Shown: one piece after another, positions 24,575 through 33,618 of the stretch
Layout of the letters: every line of letters starts with the position of its first letter
Numbering within the stretch: the first letter of the stretch is position 1
Origin: Mesobacillus maritimus
GTDB lineage: Bacteria > Bacillota > Bacilli > Bacillales > Cytobacillaceae
DNA length: 64,000 nucleotides
Assembly: GCF_019749255.1 (NCBI RefSeq)
Contig: NZ_JACWFH010000014.1
Span: 1-64,000, forward strand
Reading direction: 5' to 3'
Notes under the pieces: generated by a model
Databases searched by the model: none
The model's input: the letters and a program-made list of their open reading frames with translations, nothing else
Told to the model about the DNA's origin: nothing
Position numbers and translations under genes: made by a program

Positions 24575-25738
24575 TTAACCGAGACTATTAGTTTGACTCA
24601 GATAAGATTCTATACGGTTTAGACCTTCAGTGAGCATTTCCATTGAATAGGCGTATGAAAGTCGGAAATAACCTTCTCCGAAGTCAGAAAATGCGCTACC
24701 AGGTACGACAGCAACCTTTGCTTTCTCAACTAAATCGAGAGCAAAGGCAAAGGAAGTAGTAGTCGTGTGGTCGGGAATTTTCACGAAAAAGTAAAACGCG
24801 CCATCAGGTTTGACCACATCAAGCCCCATTTTAATCAACCGAGTATAAACATATTCCCTGCGCTTCATATATTCTGTTTTCATCTCATCTGCATCGTTTT
24901 TTCCTACTGTTAGCGCAGCAATAGCCGCAGCCTGCGATATTGAAGAAGCGCAGGTAACATTGTATTGGTGAACTTTTAATAGATGCTTTGTAATGGCCTC
25001 TGGCGCGAATAATAAACCAATTCGCCAACCCGTCATGGAATGTGACTTAGATAATCCATTAATCACAATCGTCTGTTCAGGTAGGAAACGTGCAATAGAA
25101 GTATGAGTGTTTTCATATGAAAGCTCACTATAAATTTCGTCAGCAAGAATAAAGATATCCTTTCCTTTCACAAGATCAGCAATTGCCTTAAGTTCTTTTT
25201 GTTCAAGGCTAACCCCAGTAGGATTTGATGGATAAGGAAGGACAATGCATCTCGTTTTTTCCGTCATATGCTGTGCAATAAGGTCCGCTGTAAAGCGAAA
25301 ATCATTCTCTCTAATATCCACATATACTGGTTTTGCCCCGCAAAGTTTAATAATTGGTTCATATCCCGGATAAACGGGACCAGGTAAAATGACTTCTACA
25401 TCCTGTTCAAGGATGGACCTAAAAACGATATCAATGGCTTCACTAGCTCCAGTGGTCACGATAATTTCAGATTCTGGTGAATAAGATAATTGATATTTTT
25501 CTTTGTAAAAACTAGCTGCTGCTTCCCTTAGTTCTTTATAGCCAGCGTTATGGGTATAAGTCGTCTGATTTTGATCAATGGCAAGTTTCCCCGCTTCCTT
25601 CACATGAGGAGGAGTAGGGAAATCGGGTTGACCAATTGTTAAGGAAATCATTCCTTCCACACCAGCCACTAAATTAAAAAATTTACGTATCCCTGATATT
25701 TCAATCTCTTTTACTTTTTTATTGATTAAATGTTCCAA
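24575..25738 (-). CDS. patA: Aminotransferase A (PatA)
   Basis: A 387-residue PLP-dependent class I/II aminotransferase. The Schiff-base lysine lies in NGLSKSHSMTGWRIG. The PLP-phosphate and substrate regions VTTGASEAIDIVF, YPSNPTGV and ADEIYSEL are intact, and the conserved Arg in YFRLSYA binds the substrate carboxylate. PatA has been linked to lysine or N-acetyl-diaminopimelate transamination in B. subtilis; the substrate is inferred only by orthology. The start is TTG, with AAAGGAG about nine bases upstream. Confidence 0.9.
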   Translation of the reverse strand: MEHLINKKVKEIEISGIRKFFNLVAGVEGMISLTIGQPDFPTPPHVKEAGKLAIDQNQTTYTHNAGYKELREAAASFYKEKYQLSYSPESEIIVTTGASEAIDIVFRSILEQDVEVILPGPVYPGYEPIIKLCGAKPVYVDIRENDFRFTADLIAQHMTEKTRCIVLPYPSNPTGVSLEQKELKAIADLVKGKDIFILADEIYSELSYENTHTSIARFLPEQTIVINGLSKSHSMTGWRIGLLFAPEAITKHLLKVHQYNVTCASSISQAAAIAALTVGKNDADEMKTEYMKRREYVYTRLIKMGLDVVKPDGAFYFFVKIPDHTTTTSFAFALDLVEKAKVAVVPGSAFSDFGEGYFRLSYAYSMEMLTEGLNRIESYLSQTNSLG

Positions 25739-25812
25739 ATTCTCTATCTCCTTTAATCGTTAAATCGTATGTGCTCATTTTATCATGTGTTTCACGAAGG
25801 CTGTAAAATAAA

Positions 25813-25838
25813 AAACTAGGCCAGTGCTAGCCTAGTTT
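25813..25838 (-). terminator. Terminator downstream of ykyB
   Basis: A 9-bp stem (AAACTAGGC / GCCTAGTTT) is followed on the minus strand by TTTATTTT. Confidence 0.7.
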
Positions 25839-25949
25839 CCATCCGTTGAGAAAAGAGCATGCAACCTGTATAGAATCTAACAACTACTTAATAAGTACGT
25901 TAAAATCAGCTCTCTTGGATTTTAACAACGATTTTACGAAAACAGTTTT

Positions 25950-26417
25950 TTAAAAATAACTTTCTCCAAGTTTCTTAAAGACAGGTTTTTGGTAAGCCTT
26001 TTTCTTGTTTGCTGACTGTGGGGGAGCTTCCTTTAGGCCTGTGTATGAAAGTAATAGTTTCTTTGCCTGTGTTAGGGAAAGATTTGACTTAGGGTTTCGA
26101 ACGGAACTATTCAATTTTCCGAGGTGTGGAAGGGCCTCAAAATCATTTTTTGTGGGCGGGATGTGGAAGGTATATTTCCCGCAAGCCACCAGTACATCCG
26201 ATTGCTGCTGACTTAATCTAGGGTTTTGGGAAAAATGTAGCCCAACTTTATTCGCTTTCCCTTCTCTTAATAGTTTCATAAGCGCTTCATGCTTAAGATG
26301 ATATAAGAATTTCGGATTTGGAGCAGTCTTTGCATGACGGTTGACAATGTAGATTGCCTGGGAGAGGTTTTCTATAGTTGGACTTAACGAGGAATATTGT
26401 TGCCTTTCGCTTTTCAA
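25950..26417 (-). CDS. ykyB: YkyB-like conserved protein
   Basis: A 155-residue basic soluble protein with conserved-looking stretches NLSQAIYIVNRHAKTAPNPKFLY and VGLHFSQNPRLSQQQSDVLVACGKYTFHIPPT, recognised as the YkyB family of bacilli. The function is unknown. The start is TTG, eight bases after AAAGGAG. It keeps the patA-ykyB-ykuE order known from B. subtilis, but ykuC, cheV and others of that region are absent. Confidence 0.85.
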   Translation of the reverse strand: MKSERQQYSSLSPTIENLSQAIYIVNRHAKTAPNPKFLYHLKHEALMKLLREGKANKVGLHFSQNPRLSQQQSDVLVACGKYTFHIPPTKNDFEALPHLGKLNSSVRNPKSNLSLTQAKKLLLSYTGLKEAPPQSANKKKAYQKPVFKKLGESYF

Positions 26418-26576
26418 TATAAAGGCTCCTTTCTCTAAAACAACGTAATATATATATTATACCCTTAATTATGGTAGAAAAAAACAGAAAGCTAGGAAGA
26501 CAACTTGAATGCAGTGTTAAGGTGTGGGCGAGATTTACATTCAAGTTGGGAATGAACTTCTATCAACCTTTGTTCC

Positions 26577-27449
26577 TTACCCTTCTCTAGTAAGAGTAAA
26601 CAAGGTTAGCTCCGGTTTCGATAAAAAACGAAAAGGTAATCTAGTGGTACCAAGGCCGCGGTTCACATAAAGTGTTAATCCATGATTATCGCCTAAATAA
26701 TAGAAACCTTCAGGGAACAATTCACCATGAGGTGGTGTAACAACCGGACCAAAAAAAGGGATCTGTATCTGCCCACCATGGCTATGACCGCTTAGCTGTA
26801 ATTGGATATTGTAACTTGAGGCTTCACTAGCAAAATCTGGTGCATGGGAAAGAAGGATTGTGTATGAGTTTTCAGGAAGACCACTGATGGCGGATTCAAC
26901 ATCTGGATGACCTAGCATAGAATCATCGACTCCAGCAACATGGATGAAACTTCCATTTAGCAAAGTTACGGTCTTGGCTTCGTTAACTAGAAGTGTAAAT
27001 TCTGCCTCTTGGATAATCTTTCGATAAATATCTGATCCGTAGCCCCCGTGATCATGATTCCCGTAGACTGCAAACTTTCCAAATGGAGCTTGTAGCTTAG
27101 TTAATGCTTGAACGATTTGCTGAGTTTCTTTAAATTCATTAGGGTTATCCATAAGATCTCCCGTAAAAACAATCATGTCTGGTTCTAATTCGTTTATTTT
27201 TTTTATTAACTTGTGAAACTGTTCAAGATTATAGTGAAATCCAAGATGAGTGTCACTAAACTGAACGATTTTAAATCCATTAAATCCATTGGGGAGTAGG
27301 GCGCTTGGGAGATTGTGACGTGTGATATCGAGCATATGAGGTTCAATCTCGTGTGCATAATAGTACCCCCCTGTACTGATACCACCTAATGCAAGAGCTC
27401 CTCCAAATATACGCTTAATAAATGAACGCCTTGTTAAATTTTTGGCCAT
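26577..27449 (-). CDS. ykuE: Metallophosphoesterase YkuE with Tat signal
   Basis: A 290-residue exported phosphoesterase. The N-terminus LTRRSFIKRIFGGALALGG is a twin-arginine signal, matching the known Tat (TatAyCy) export of YkuE. All calcineurin-like metal motifs are present in order: FSDTHLG, TGDLMD, YGNHDHGG, LLSHAPD and SGHSHGGQ. The C-terminus ends soon after PELTLFTL. It probably acts at the cell wall on an unidentified phosphoester. Confidence 0.92.
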   Translation of the reverse strand: MAKNLTRRSFIKRIFGGALALGGISTGGYYYAHEIEPHMLDITRHNLPSALLPNGFNGFKIVQFSDTHLGFHYNLEQFHKLIKKINELEPDMIVFTGDLMDNPNEFKETQQIVQALTKLQAPFGKFAVYGNHDHGGYGSDIYRKIIQEAEFTLLVNEAKTVTLLNGSFIHVAGVDDSMLGHPDVESAISGLPENSYTILLSHAPDFASEASSYNIQLQLSGHSHGGQIQIPFFGPVVTPPHGELFPEGFYYLGDNHGLTLYVNRGLGTTRLPFRFLSKPELTLFTLTREG

Positions 27450-27644
27450 ATCATATTACCAACCTATTTAAAATATCCCTTTATACTATCAGATATTTAA
27501 CAAAAAAAGAAGTAGTTAACTAGGTTATATTGAATTATTGAACATGGAGTGAAGGAGCGTTAAGTGGTAAAATAGTGAAAAAAGAGTGTAAAGTGTGAAT
27601 AAACAGGCACCTGTAATAATTGGATAAAACAGGGAGAGGGATAT

Positions 27645-28859
27645 ATGGATGCATTAGATATTCTTACCGATTTAGAGAATGTGATTCCGTTCTTTCAGCC
27701 GATTTTTAGCGCGGACGAACATCGAATCATTGCTTACGAAATTCTCGGTCGATACCAAACAGAAGATGGTCCAATCAGTCTAGGACCATTTTTTCAAGAT
27801 AAAGAAATACCAGATGAATATCGACTTGAAGTTGATTTGACGGTCCTAGAGAAAGCATTTAAAAAGGCGGTTCATCTAGAAAAAGATATTCTATATTTTA
27901 TCAATCGTGACGCTGAGTTACTGATACATGATGAAGACGAAAGGCTATTAGAACTTATATTATCCTACGGCGAACAGGGGTTAAGTCCAAGGCAAATCGT
28001 TCTTGAGGTGTGTGAACGGAATGCGGATGGTGAACTAGAGGATTTGGATCATTTGTTACGATATTACCGAACCTACGGCCTGAAAATTGCGATTGATAAA
28101 ATGGGAAATGACAGTAGTCATTTGGACCGGATTAGTCAGCTTGAACCGGATATACTCAAGGTAGATCTTCAGGTTATGAAATCAACTGCGGCTGGCCCAG
28201 CTTACCAAAATATTTTATTTTCACTTTCAATGTTGGCTCGTAAGATAGGGGCTGCCCTGCTCTTTGAAAATATTGAAACGGTTTTTCAGCTTCAATTTGC
28301 CTGGAGGAATGGCGGAAGATATTACCAGGGATTCTATCTTAAAGAGCCTCAAGCTGATTTTTTAGACAGAGGGATATTGAAGGAACGACTAAAACAAGAG
28401 TGTCATGAATTTATCTTATCGGAAAAGAAAAAAATCGAAACCTTATTTTCATTGCGGGATGAATTTCAAGGAAAGGTTCAGGAAACCCTTAACCGCAATC
28501 GAAAAATCGAAGGATATACCGAGCTGTTAGAAATTCTTGCTAAGGAATTAGATGAGATGGCTTTTAGGATGTATATTTGTGATGAGGATGGATTCCAAAA
28601 ATCCCCGAATCTCTTTAAAGAGCAGAATGAATGGATTATCCAACCTGAATATGTAGAGAAAAATTGGAGTTGGCGACCTTATTTTCTTGAGAATATCATA
28701 AAGATGAGAAATGAAAGAAAAGGGATATTATCAGATCGGTACAATGATATCGAAACAGCGGTAGCAATTAGAACATTTTGTCTCCCAATTAATTCCCAGG
28801 AGTTTTTATTTATTGACCTATCATCTTCCTACTTATTTGCGAGGGAAGGCTTATTTTAA
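27645..28859 (+). CDS. ykuI: Degenerate EAL-domain protein YkuI
   Basis: A 404-residue cytosolic protein with an N-terminal EAL domain (about 1-245) and a C-terminal PAS-like YkuI_C domain (WIIQPEYVEKNWSWRPYFLEN). In the EAL domain the signature reads EILGR, and VLEVCE, LKVDL and LLFENIE remain. The metal-binding DDFG motif is replaced by IDKMGND, so the second Asp is lost. In B. subtilis YkuI binds c-di-GMP without hydrolysing it. A c-di-GMP receptor rather than phosphodiesterase is therefore likely. GGGAGAGG precedes the ATG. Confidence 0.9.
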   Translation: MDALDILTDLENVIPFFQPIFSADEHRIIAYEILGRYQTEDGPISLGPFFQDKEIPDEYRLEVDLTVLEKAFKKAVHLEKDILYFINRDAELLIHDEDERLLELILSYGEQGLSPRQIVLEVCERNADGELEDLDHLLRYYRTYGLKIAIDKMGNDSSHLDRISQLEPDILKVDLQVMKSTAAGPAYQNILFSLSMLARKIGAALLFENIETVFQLQFAWRNGGRYYQGFYLKEPQADFLDRGILKERLKQECHEFILSEKKKIETLFSLRDEFQGKVQETLNRNRKIEGYTELLEILAKELDEMAFRMYICDEDGFQKSPNLFKEQNEWIIQPEYVEKNWSWRPYFLENIIKMRNERKGILSDRYNDIETAVAIRTFCLPINSQEFLFIDLSSSYLFAREGLF

Positions 28860-29021
28860 AAAAATGGGTATCAAGCCCCGAATTGCAGGGGTTTTAAGTG
28901 AAGGTTCATTTTTAGTCGTATTGTGTCAAACTATAAAGGTATTTTACGAAAGATTTAAGTTAAAACCACCCTTTCCTATTGTTAGAATGGTTATTATACA
29001 GTGGGGATGAGGAGGACAATA

Positions 29022-29654
29022 ATGGACAAGCGACTTAAAGTCTTCATTTTTTGTGTATTGAGTTTGATCATCGTATTGCCGCTACAAGTGAAATCAGAAA
29101 AAGAGTTGCAGCTTGAAAGTGCAACTGAAAAGGAAATACAGGTTGTAGACACAATTAAAACAGAAGTGCATGATTATGATTCGAACGAAACTGTCATTCA
29201 AAAAATTGGTGTGGAAGAAAAGCAATCTGAAGACTTCATTCAAGACAAACAAGGAATTTTTGAACACCTAAAGTCCGCTTTTATGGCTCAAGTATCGTTG
29301 AGTGAAAAAGGAAGAAGTCTAAAAGAAGTGGGTCTTATCCTAGAACCATATTTTAGTAACTCGTTTATTGAACTCTTTCTGAATGAAAATATTGTAGAAG
29401 AAAGCGGACAGTATTTAACATATGGTTCTGATTTTGCGCCTTATTATATCCCGTTTTATTCCTATTCGGATAAAACCAGAGTTGTAAATCATAATGACTC
29501 AATCTTTGTGGTTGAATATTTCCCTGCTGTTACGGAAGGTCCAGTGAACTACGAGGGGCATTTTCAAGCAGTAGAAATGGAAAGGGAAGAAAAGGGATTA
29601 AAAGTAACAAAAATATGGTATGAAAATATCCCTGAAGAGGTTTTGAATTTCTAA
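29022..29654 (+). CDS. Exported conserved hypothetical protein (possibly DUF3993)
   Basis: A 210-residue protein with an N-terminal signal peptide (MDKRLKVFIFCVLSLIIVLPLQV), a charged linker of about 55 residues and a globular domain with FMAQVSLSEKGRSLKEVGLILEPYF and YYIPFYSYSDKTRVV. I associate this layout with the DUF3993 family of bacilli, without certainty. AGGAGGA before the ATG at 29022 rules out the longer frame. It follows ykuI by about 160 bases, separated by a weak hairpin. Confidence 0.7.
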   Translation: MDKRLKVFIFCVLSLIIVLPLQVKSEKELQLESATEKEIQVVDTIKTEVHDYDSNETVIQKIGVEEKQSEDFIQDKQGIFEHLKSAFMAQVSLSEKGRSLKEVGLILEPYFSNSFIELFLNENIVEESGQYLTYGSDFAPYYIPFYSYSDKTRVVNHNDSIFVVEYFPAVTEGPVNYEGHFQAVEMEREEKGLKVTKIWYENIPEEVLNF

Positions 29655-29785
29655 AAGGTGATGGAACAAGGGCAAGTAGAATAAGGAAAAGTGCAGGGCA
29701 TATTCCATTGGTTGCCCTGCTTTTTCTTTGCCTTTTGCACATCAAAAGATAGCCCGTATGTCCATACCGGGACTCCTTCTTGAAA

Positions 29786-30025
29786 TCAATCTTCAATCTT
29801 AAGTGCTTTTGCTAATCGCTTTAGGTCAAAGCCAATGATGACTTCATCATTAACAACGACAGTTGGGGTGGAGAATGCTCCGTAAACCTTGGTCAGCTCA
29901 TCTCTAGCTTTCTGATCTTGGGTAATGTTTTTTTCAACGAAATCTATTTTATACTCATTAAGAAACATTTTAACGATTTTACAGGGGGGGCAGTCGTTCT
30001 GAGTATAGATTGTTGGCTTAGTCAT
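29786..30025 (-). CDS. Glutaredoxin-family protein
   Basis: A 79-residue thioredoxin-fold redox protein of NrdH/glutaredoxin type. The active site is NDCPPCKIVK (CPPC). The cis-Pro loop FSTPTVVV and terminal FDLKRLAKAL are present. The electron donor and partner are unknown. It lies 15 bases after the stop of the metallo-beta-lactamase gene on the same strand, so the two form a likely operon. Confidence 0.88.
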   Translation of the reverse strand: MTKPTIYTQNDCPPCKIVKMFLNEYKIDFVEKNITQDQKARDELTKVYGAFSTPTVVVNDEVIIGFDLKRLAKALKIED

Positions 30026-30040
30026 AAGGTGTTTCCTCCG

Positions 30041-30994
30041 TTACGAATAGTTCTTTGTTACATAATCAATTAGGCCCATGCTGCTCACTTCAAGGTCAAG
30101 GGCAAGAATATCGAGAATTGGATCGTCCTCTTTAATTCCTCTTTCTAGTAGATATGCTTTTAGTTTATGGAACAGACGCTGTGTTGTAAGCTTCATACGG
30201 GAATCAAAATTATCTTCTTCCTCATAAGCACTTTTTGCTTCGGTCATAAAAATAGGTAGCCAGTATTCAACCTGTCTAAAGGTCTCAGATGGGTTATCCG
30301 ACATCCCATAATGACCAAAAAAGAGACGTTCTGCCTTTAACTTCTTAAATAAGGTTAGTGAGTGTAGCATTTTATCAGGATCAAATTGGTTTGGTGAAGT
30401 GGAAGGGATGTAAAACTCTATTCCTTTTCGTTTCAGTTGCGGATAATAAATACCCGCAGTGTCTCCGATGAATATTCCAGCAACACCAGGATGGTAAATA
30501 CTAAAATGGTGATTGGCATGTCCTGGAGAATCGTAAAAAGTAAGTAAGCAATTCTCGCTAATCTCTAATGTTTCTTGATCCTCTTTAATTAGGATTCGAT
30601 TTTCAGCAATTGGTAAGATTGGGTCAAATAGAGAATTAAATTTCTCTCTATAAACTGCTTTTGCACTCGCAATTAATTTCGATGGGTTTGCAAGATGCCG
30701 CGCTCCCTTCGGGTGAACGATCACTTGGGCATTCGGGCAATGCTCGAGGAAGAGTCCTGCTCCTCCCGAATGATCTAAGTGGATATGGGTAACGATAACA
30801 TATTTTACTTCGTCCGGTGCAATACCCAATTCTTTTAGCCCTTCGAGGATATACGGAACCGATGGGCTAGCGGAAGTTTCGATAAGGGTGATATCACGTT
30901 CTTTTAGAACATAAGCACCTGTGCGCTCTTCTGTCCCTAAGTCAAGACCATCAATAAGATAAATGTTTTTGGCTAATCGTACTGGTTTTTTCAA
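30041..30994 (-). CDS. MBL-fold metallohydrolase
   Basis: A protein of about 317 residues with a metallo-beta-lactamase fold. The zinc motif VTHIHLDHSGG (HxHxDH) is intact, with the later His ligands in DSPGHANHHFSIY and the Asp in FIGDTAGIYY. The C-terminal FGHYG supplies the last His. The substrate is unknown. The longest frame starts at 31036; AAAGGGG about nine bases before the second TTG (30994) favours that start, and MKKPVRLAKNIYLIDG is a typical family N-terminus. It is followed by the glutaredoxin gene. Confidence 0.85.
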   Translation of the reverse strand: MKKPVRLAKNIYLIDGLDLGTEERTGAYVLKERDITLIETSASPSVPYILEGLKELGIAPDEVKYVIVTHIHLDHSGGAGLFLEHCPNAQVIVHPKGARHLANPSKLIASAKAVYREKFNSLFDPILPIAENRILIKEDQETLEISENCLLTFYDSPGHANHHFSIYHPGVAGIFIGDTAGIYYPQLKRKGIEFYIPSTSPNQFDPDKMLHSLTLFKKLKAERLFFGHYGMSDNPSETFRQVEYWLPIFMTEAKSAYEEEDNFDSRMKLTTQRLFHKLKAYLLERGIKEDDPILDILALDLEVSSMGLIDYVTKNYS

Positions 30995-31173
30995 CAAATT
31001 TCGCCCCTTTCCGTACCTTTTGCTTGTACAATGCATGTCATTATTTTATTCTGTTAATATTGGCATGTAAAGGAATAGGAACTGGAATATTCAGAATTTA
31101 TTTCTGATGGATAGAATCATGTCTATGGTGAAACCTAGTTATAAATTGTTTTTGCTGAAAGGAGAGGAATTGG

Positions 31174-31410
31174 ATGTCACAGCTTCAAGGTATTATTACA
31201 AGGTTAAAAAACTTACAAGAACAAGCGGCTAATGGTGAGCCTGCCCAACGTTTTTTTGAGGTGAACGGCGAGCGCAAATGTCAGGTTACATATCATCCAA
31301 AAACGGAAACGTATGAGCTAGAGGTTTACAACGAGAAAGAAAAGCCAAAGAAATACCAATTTGATAATATTGATATGATTACCATTGAAATATTCGATTT
31401 AATTCAATAA
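31174..31410 (+). CDS. ykuJ: YkuJ family protein
   Basis: A 78-residue small soluble protein recognised as YkuJ (MSQLQGIITRLKNLQEQAANGEPAQRFFEVNGE). Its function is unknown; the family has a simple alpha/beta fold. AAAGGAGAGG precedes the ATG, and a terminator follows at once. ykuK and abbA, neighbours in B. subtilis, are absent here. Confidence 0.88.
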   Translation: MSQLQGIITRLKNLQEQAANGEPAQRFFEVNGERKCQVTYHPKTETYELEVYNEKEKPKKYQFDNIDMITIEIFDLIQ

Positions 31411-31415
31411 CAATT

Positions 31416-31440
31416 GAGGGCCCTGTGAGGTCCTCTTTTT
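31416..31440 (+). terminator. Terminator after ykuJ
   Basis: A 7-bp stem (GAGGGCC / GGTCCTC with one G-T pair) is followed by TTTTTG. Confidence 0.7.
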
Positions 31441-31562
31441 GTGTACTTTTTCCTCTTACTTTTTCTTATTCATGCGTTAAGATTCTCTGCTGTTAAAAGC
31501 ATGATAGAAAAAATTATGTTAAAATGTAGAGGATAGAATTCGAAAGCAGGGAGTTTTCGGGG

Positions 31563-31991
31563 ATGTTAAGTTTGAGAAGCGGAGGACTTTTCCAAGTGTA
31601 CATAAAAGATTTAATAATTCCTTCTGAAAGGGTAGCACATGTACAGGTTGGAAACAGCCTCGAACATGCATTGCTAGTTTTAACAAGGAGCGGGTATACG
31701 GCTATTCCTGTGCTTGACCCTCAATATCGTCTACATGGGTTGATTAGTACCCCAATTATTATGGATTCAATTTTAGGGCTAGAAAGAATAGAATTTGAAT
31801 TACTCGAACAAAGAAAAGTTGAAGAAGTTATGAACAAAAAGATTCCTAGGGTCAATATAGAGGAGACCCTCCAAACAACCTTGAGTTACCTTGTGGACTA
31901 TCCTTTTCTATGTGTGGAAGATAAAAACGGGTACTTTGAAGGGATTTTGACGAGAAGAGCTGTTCTAAAACAACTAGACGATGCCCAATAG
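31563..31991 (+). CDS. darB: CBS-domain c-di-AMP receptor DarB (CbpB, YkuL)
   Basis: A 142-residue protein made of two CBS domains (about residues 15-65 and 85-140). VAHVQVGNSLEHALLVLTRSGYTAIPVLDPQYRLHGLI is nearly identical to the B. subtilis YkuL protein as I recall it. There, apo-DarB activates the (p)ppGpp synthetase Rel and pyruvate carboxylase, and c-di-AMP binding switches it off. The ligand Arg/Thr-type residues in LTRRAVLKQL are kept. With KtrC and KtrD elsewhere in the window, it ties this region to potassium/c-di-AMP homeostasis. Confidence 0.9.
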   Translation: MLSLRSGGLFQVYIKDLIIPSERVAHVQVGNSLEHALLVLTRSGYTAIPVLDPQYRLHGLISTPIIMDSILGLERIEFELLEQRKVEEVMNKKIPRVNIEETLQTTLSYLVDYPFLCVEDKNGYFEGILTRRAVLKQLDDAQ

Positions 31992-32001
31992 ATTAATATG
32001 A

Positions 32002-32030
32002 AAACCCCCGGCTAATCGGGGGTTTCCGTT
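32002..32030 (+). terminator. Terminator after darB
   Basis: A 9-bp stem (AAACCCCCG / CGGGGGTTT) is followed by CCGTTTTC. Confidence 0.75.
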
Positions 32031-32050
32031 TTCAGGAGGGGGGATTATAC

Positions 32051-33559
32051 ATGGGGAAGGCTTCAAAGTCTCTCCAATCTCAGCCAAAAGACCGTCGAGA
32101 GACGAAAAAAACATTTGTGCTAGTCTCTGTTATGTTGGCGACCTTTATGGGAGCGATTGAGGCGACAATCGTCTCGACAGCGATGCCAGAAATTGTAGGA
32201 GAGCTTGGTGGCTTCTCACTGTATAGTTGGGTGTTTTCAGCATACTTATTAATGAATGCAGTTACAGTCCTAATATACGGGAAGTTAGCAGACTTGTATG
32301 GACGAAAGCCAATTCTTATTTTTGGGATAAGCATTTTCCTTATCGGCTCTATTTTATGTGGGCTAGCCACTTCGATGGAGCTGTTAATTGTTTTTCGTTT
32401 GATACAAGGGTTTGGCGCAGGTGCTGTTACCCCTGTTGCGACAACAATTATAGGAGATATTTACACGAAGGAAGAAAGAGCAAAAATTCAAGGTTATTTA
32501 TCAAGTGTATGGGGAATTTCCGCTGTTTCAGGACCTGCAATTGGGGGCCTACTTGTGGAGTATGTGAGCTGGCGGTATGTTTTCTGGATTAATCTTCCCC
32601 TCGGAATTTTAGCCATTTTGGGTATAATGACTTTCTTACATGAAAAGATTGAAAAGAAGAAACATGAGATTGATTACAAAGGTGCCATATTATTAACGAT
32701 CTCGGTTACTTCGCTAATGATTCTTTTGGTAGAAGGTGGCGTGAACATTGCCTGGTTATCACCGGTCGCTGTGGGTCTTGGGCTAACCTGTTTACTTGCT
32801 TTCAGCATATTTATTTATATCGAGAATAAAGCTGTTGAACCGATGATGCCCTTTTCAGTCTGGAAGGAAAAGTCTATTCTCATTGCAAATCTCACATCGC
32901 TAACGACAGGTATCATCTTAATTGGGATCTCTAGTTTCTTGCCCGCCTTTGTTCAAGGTGTGATGGAAAGACCGCCAATCATTGCAGGGTTTACGCTAAC
33001 AGCAATGTCGATAGGTTGGCCGATTGCGAGTACGTTTTCTGGAAAGCTACTTTTAACAATTGGGTTCAGAACGACTTCCTTAATCGGTGGTGGAGCTTTG
33101 ATCCTTGGGAGTATCCTGTTTGCAACGCTTTCCCCAGAAGCGGGCCCCCTATGGGCGGCTTTAGGTTCTTTTATGATTGGCATAGGGATGGGGTTAACTA
33201 CCACAGCCTTTATCGTTTCCATTCAGAGCACTGTTTCTTGGGAGCAAAGAGGTGTTGCAACGGCAAGTAATTCGTTTATGAGAAACCTTGGCAATACGAT
33301 TGGAGCTGCCCTTTTAGGAGGAGTCTTAAATAGTACGATAAAAGCAAATTTAACAGGACATAGCGAGTTTGGGGATAATCTATCACTAGATTCTCTCAAT
33401 ATTCTTTTAAGCGAGGCAGAGCGGAACCAATTAACTCATAATGTGAAGGTGCTCCTCCAAGGTACTTTGACGGAATCCTTACACACTGTGTATATAGTCG
33501 TCCTTGTCTTTGCTGTTATAAGTATGTTACTCGTGGCTATGTTGCCAAAAAAAGACTAG
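32051..33559 (+). CDS. MFS multidrug exporter, DHA2 (14-TMS) family
   Basis: A 502-residue membrane exporter of the EmrB/QacA type. Motif D1-like AIEATIVSTAMPEI, motif A GKLADLYGRKPI, motif B FRLIQGFGAGAVTPV and the antiporter motif C SGPAIGGLLVEY are all present, with about 14 hydrophobic helices. It is a drug/proton antiporter by family; the substrate cannot be read. It is inserted between darB and ccpC relative to B. subtilis. AGGAGGGGG precedes the ATG. Confidence 0.88.
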   Translation: MGKASKSLQSQPKDRRETKKTFVLVSVMLATFMGAIEATIVSTAMPEIVGELGGFSLYSWVFSAYLLMNAVTVLIYGKLADLYGRKPILIFGISIFLIGSILCGLATSMELLIVFRLIQGFGAGAVTPVATTIIGDIYTKEERAKIQGYLSSVWGISAVSGPAIGGLLVEYVSWRYVFWINLPLGILAILGIMTFLHEKIEKKKHEIDYKGAILLTISVTSLMILLVEGGVNIAWLSPVAVGLGLTCLLAFSIFIYIENKAVEPMMPFSVWKEKSILIANLTSLTTGIILIGISSFLPAFVQGVMERPPIIAGFTLTAMSIGWPIASTFSGKLLLTIGFRTTSLIGGGALILGSILFATLSPEAGPLWAALGSFMIGIGMGLTTTAFIVSIQSTVSWEQRGVATASNSFMRNLGNTIGAALLGGVLNSTIKANLTGHSEFGDNLSLDSLNILLSEAERNQLTHNVKVLLQGTLTESLHTVYIVVLVFAVISMLLVAMLPKKD

Positions 33560-33618
33560 TTTCAAGTGAGGTTTGGTTGTTTGTAACTCATGATTCAATA
33601 ATGAAAGGAAGGGCGTTC

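Noticed and set aside
26293-26544. 83-codon minus-strand ORF next to ykyB
   Set aside because: It overlaps ykyB in another frame and has no supporting ribosome site or family.
32227-33270. Several ORFs inside the DHA2 exporter gene
   Set aside because: They are alternate-frame shadows of a clear 14-helix MFS protein.
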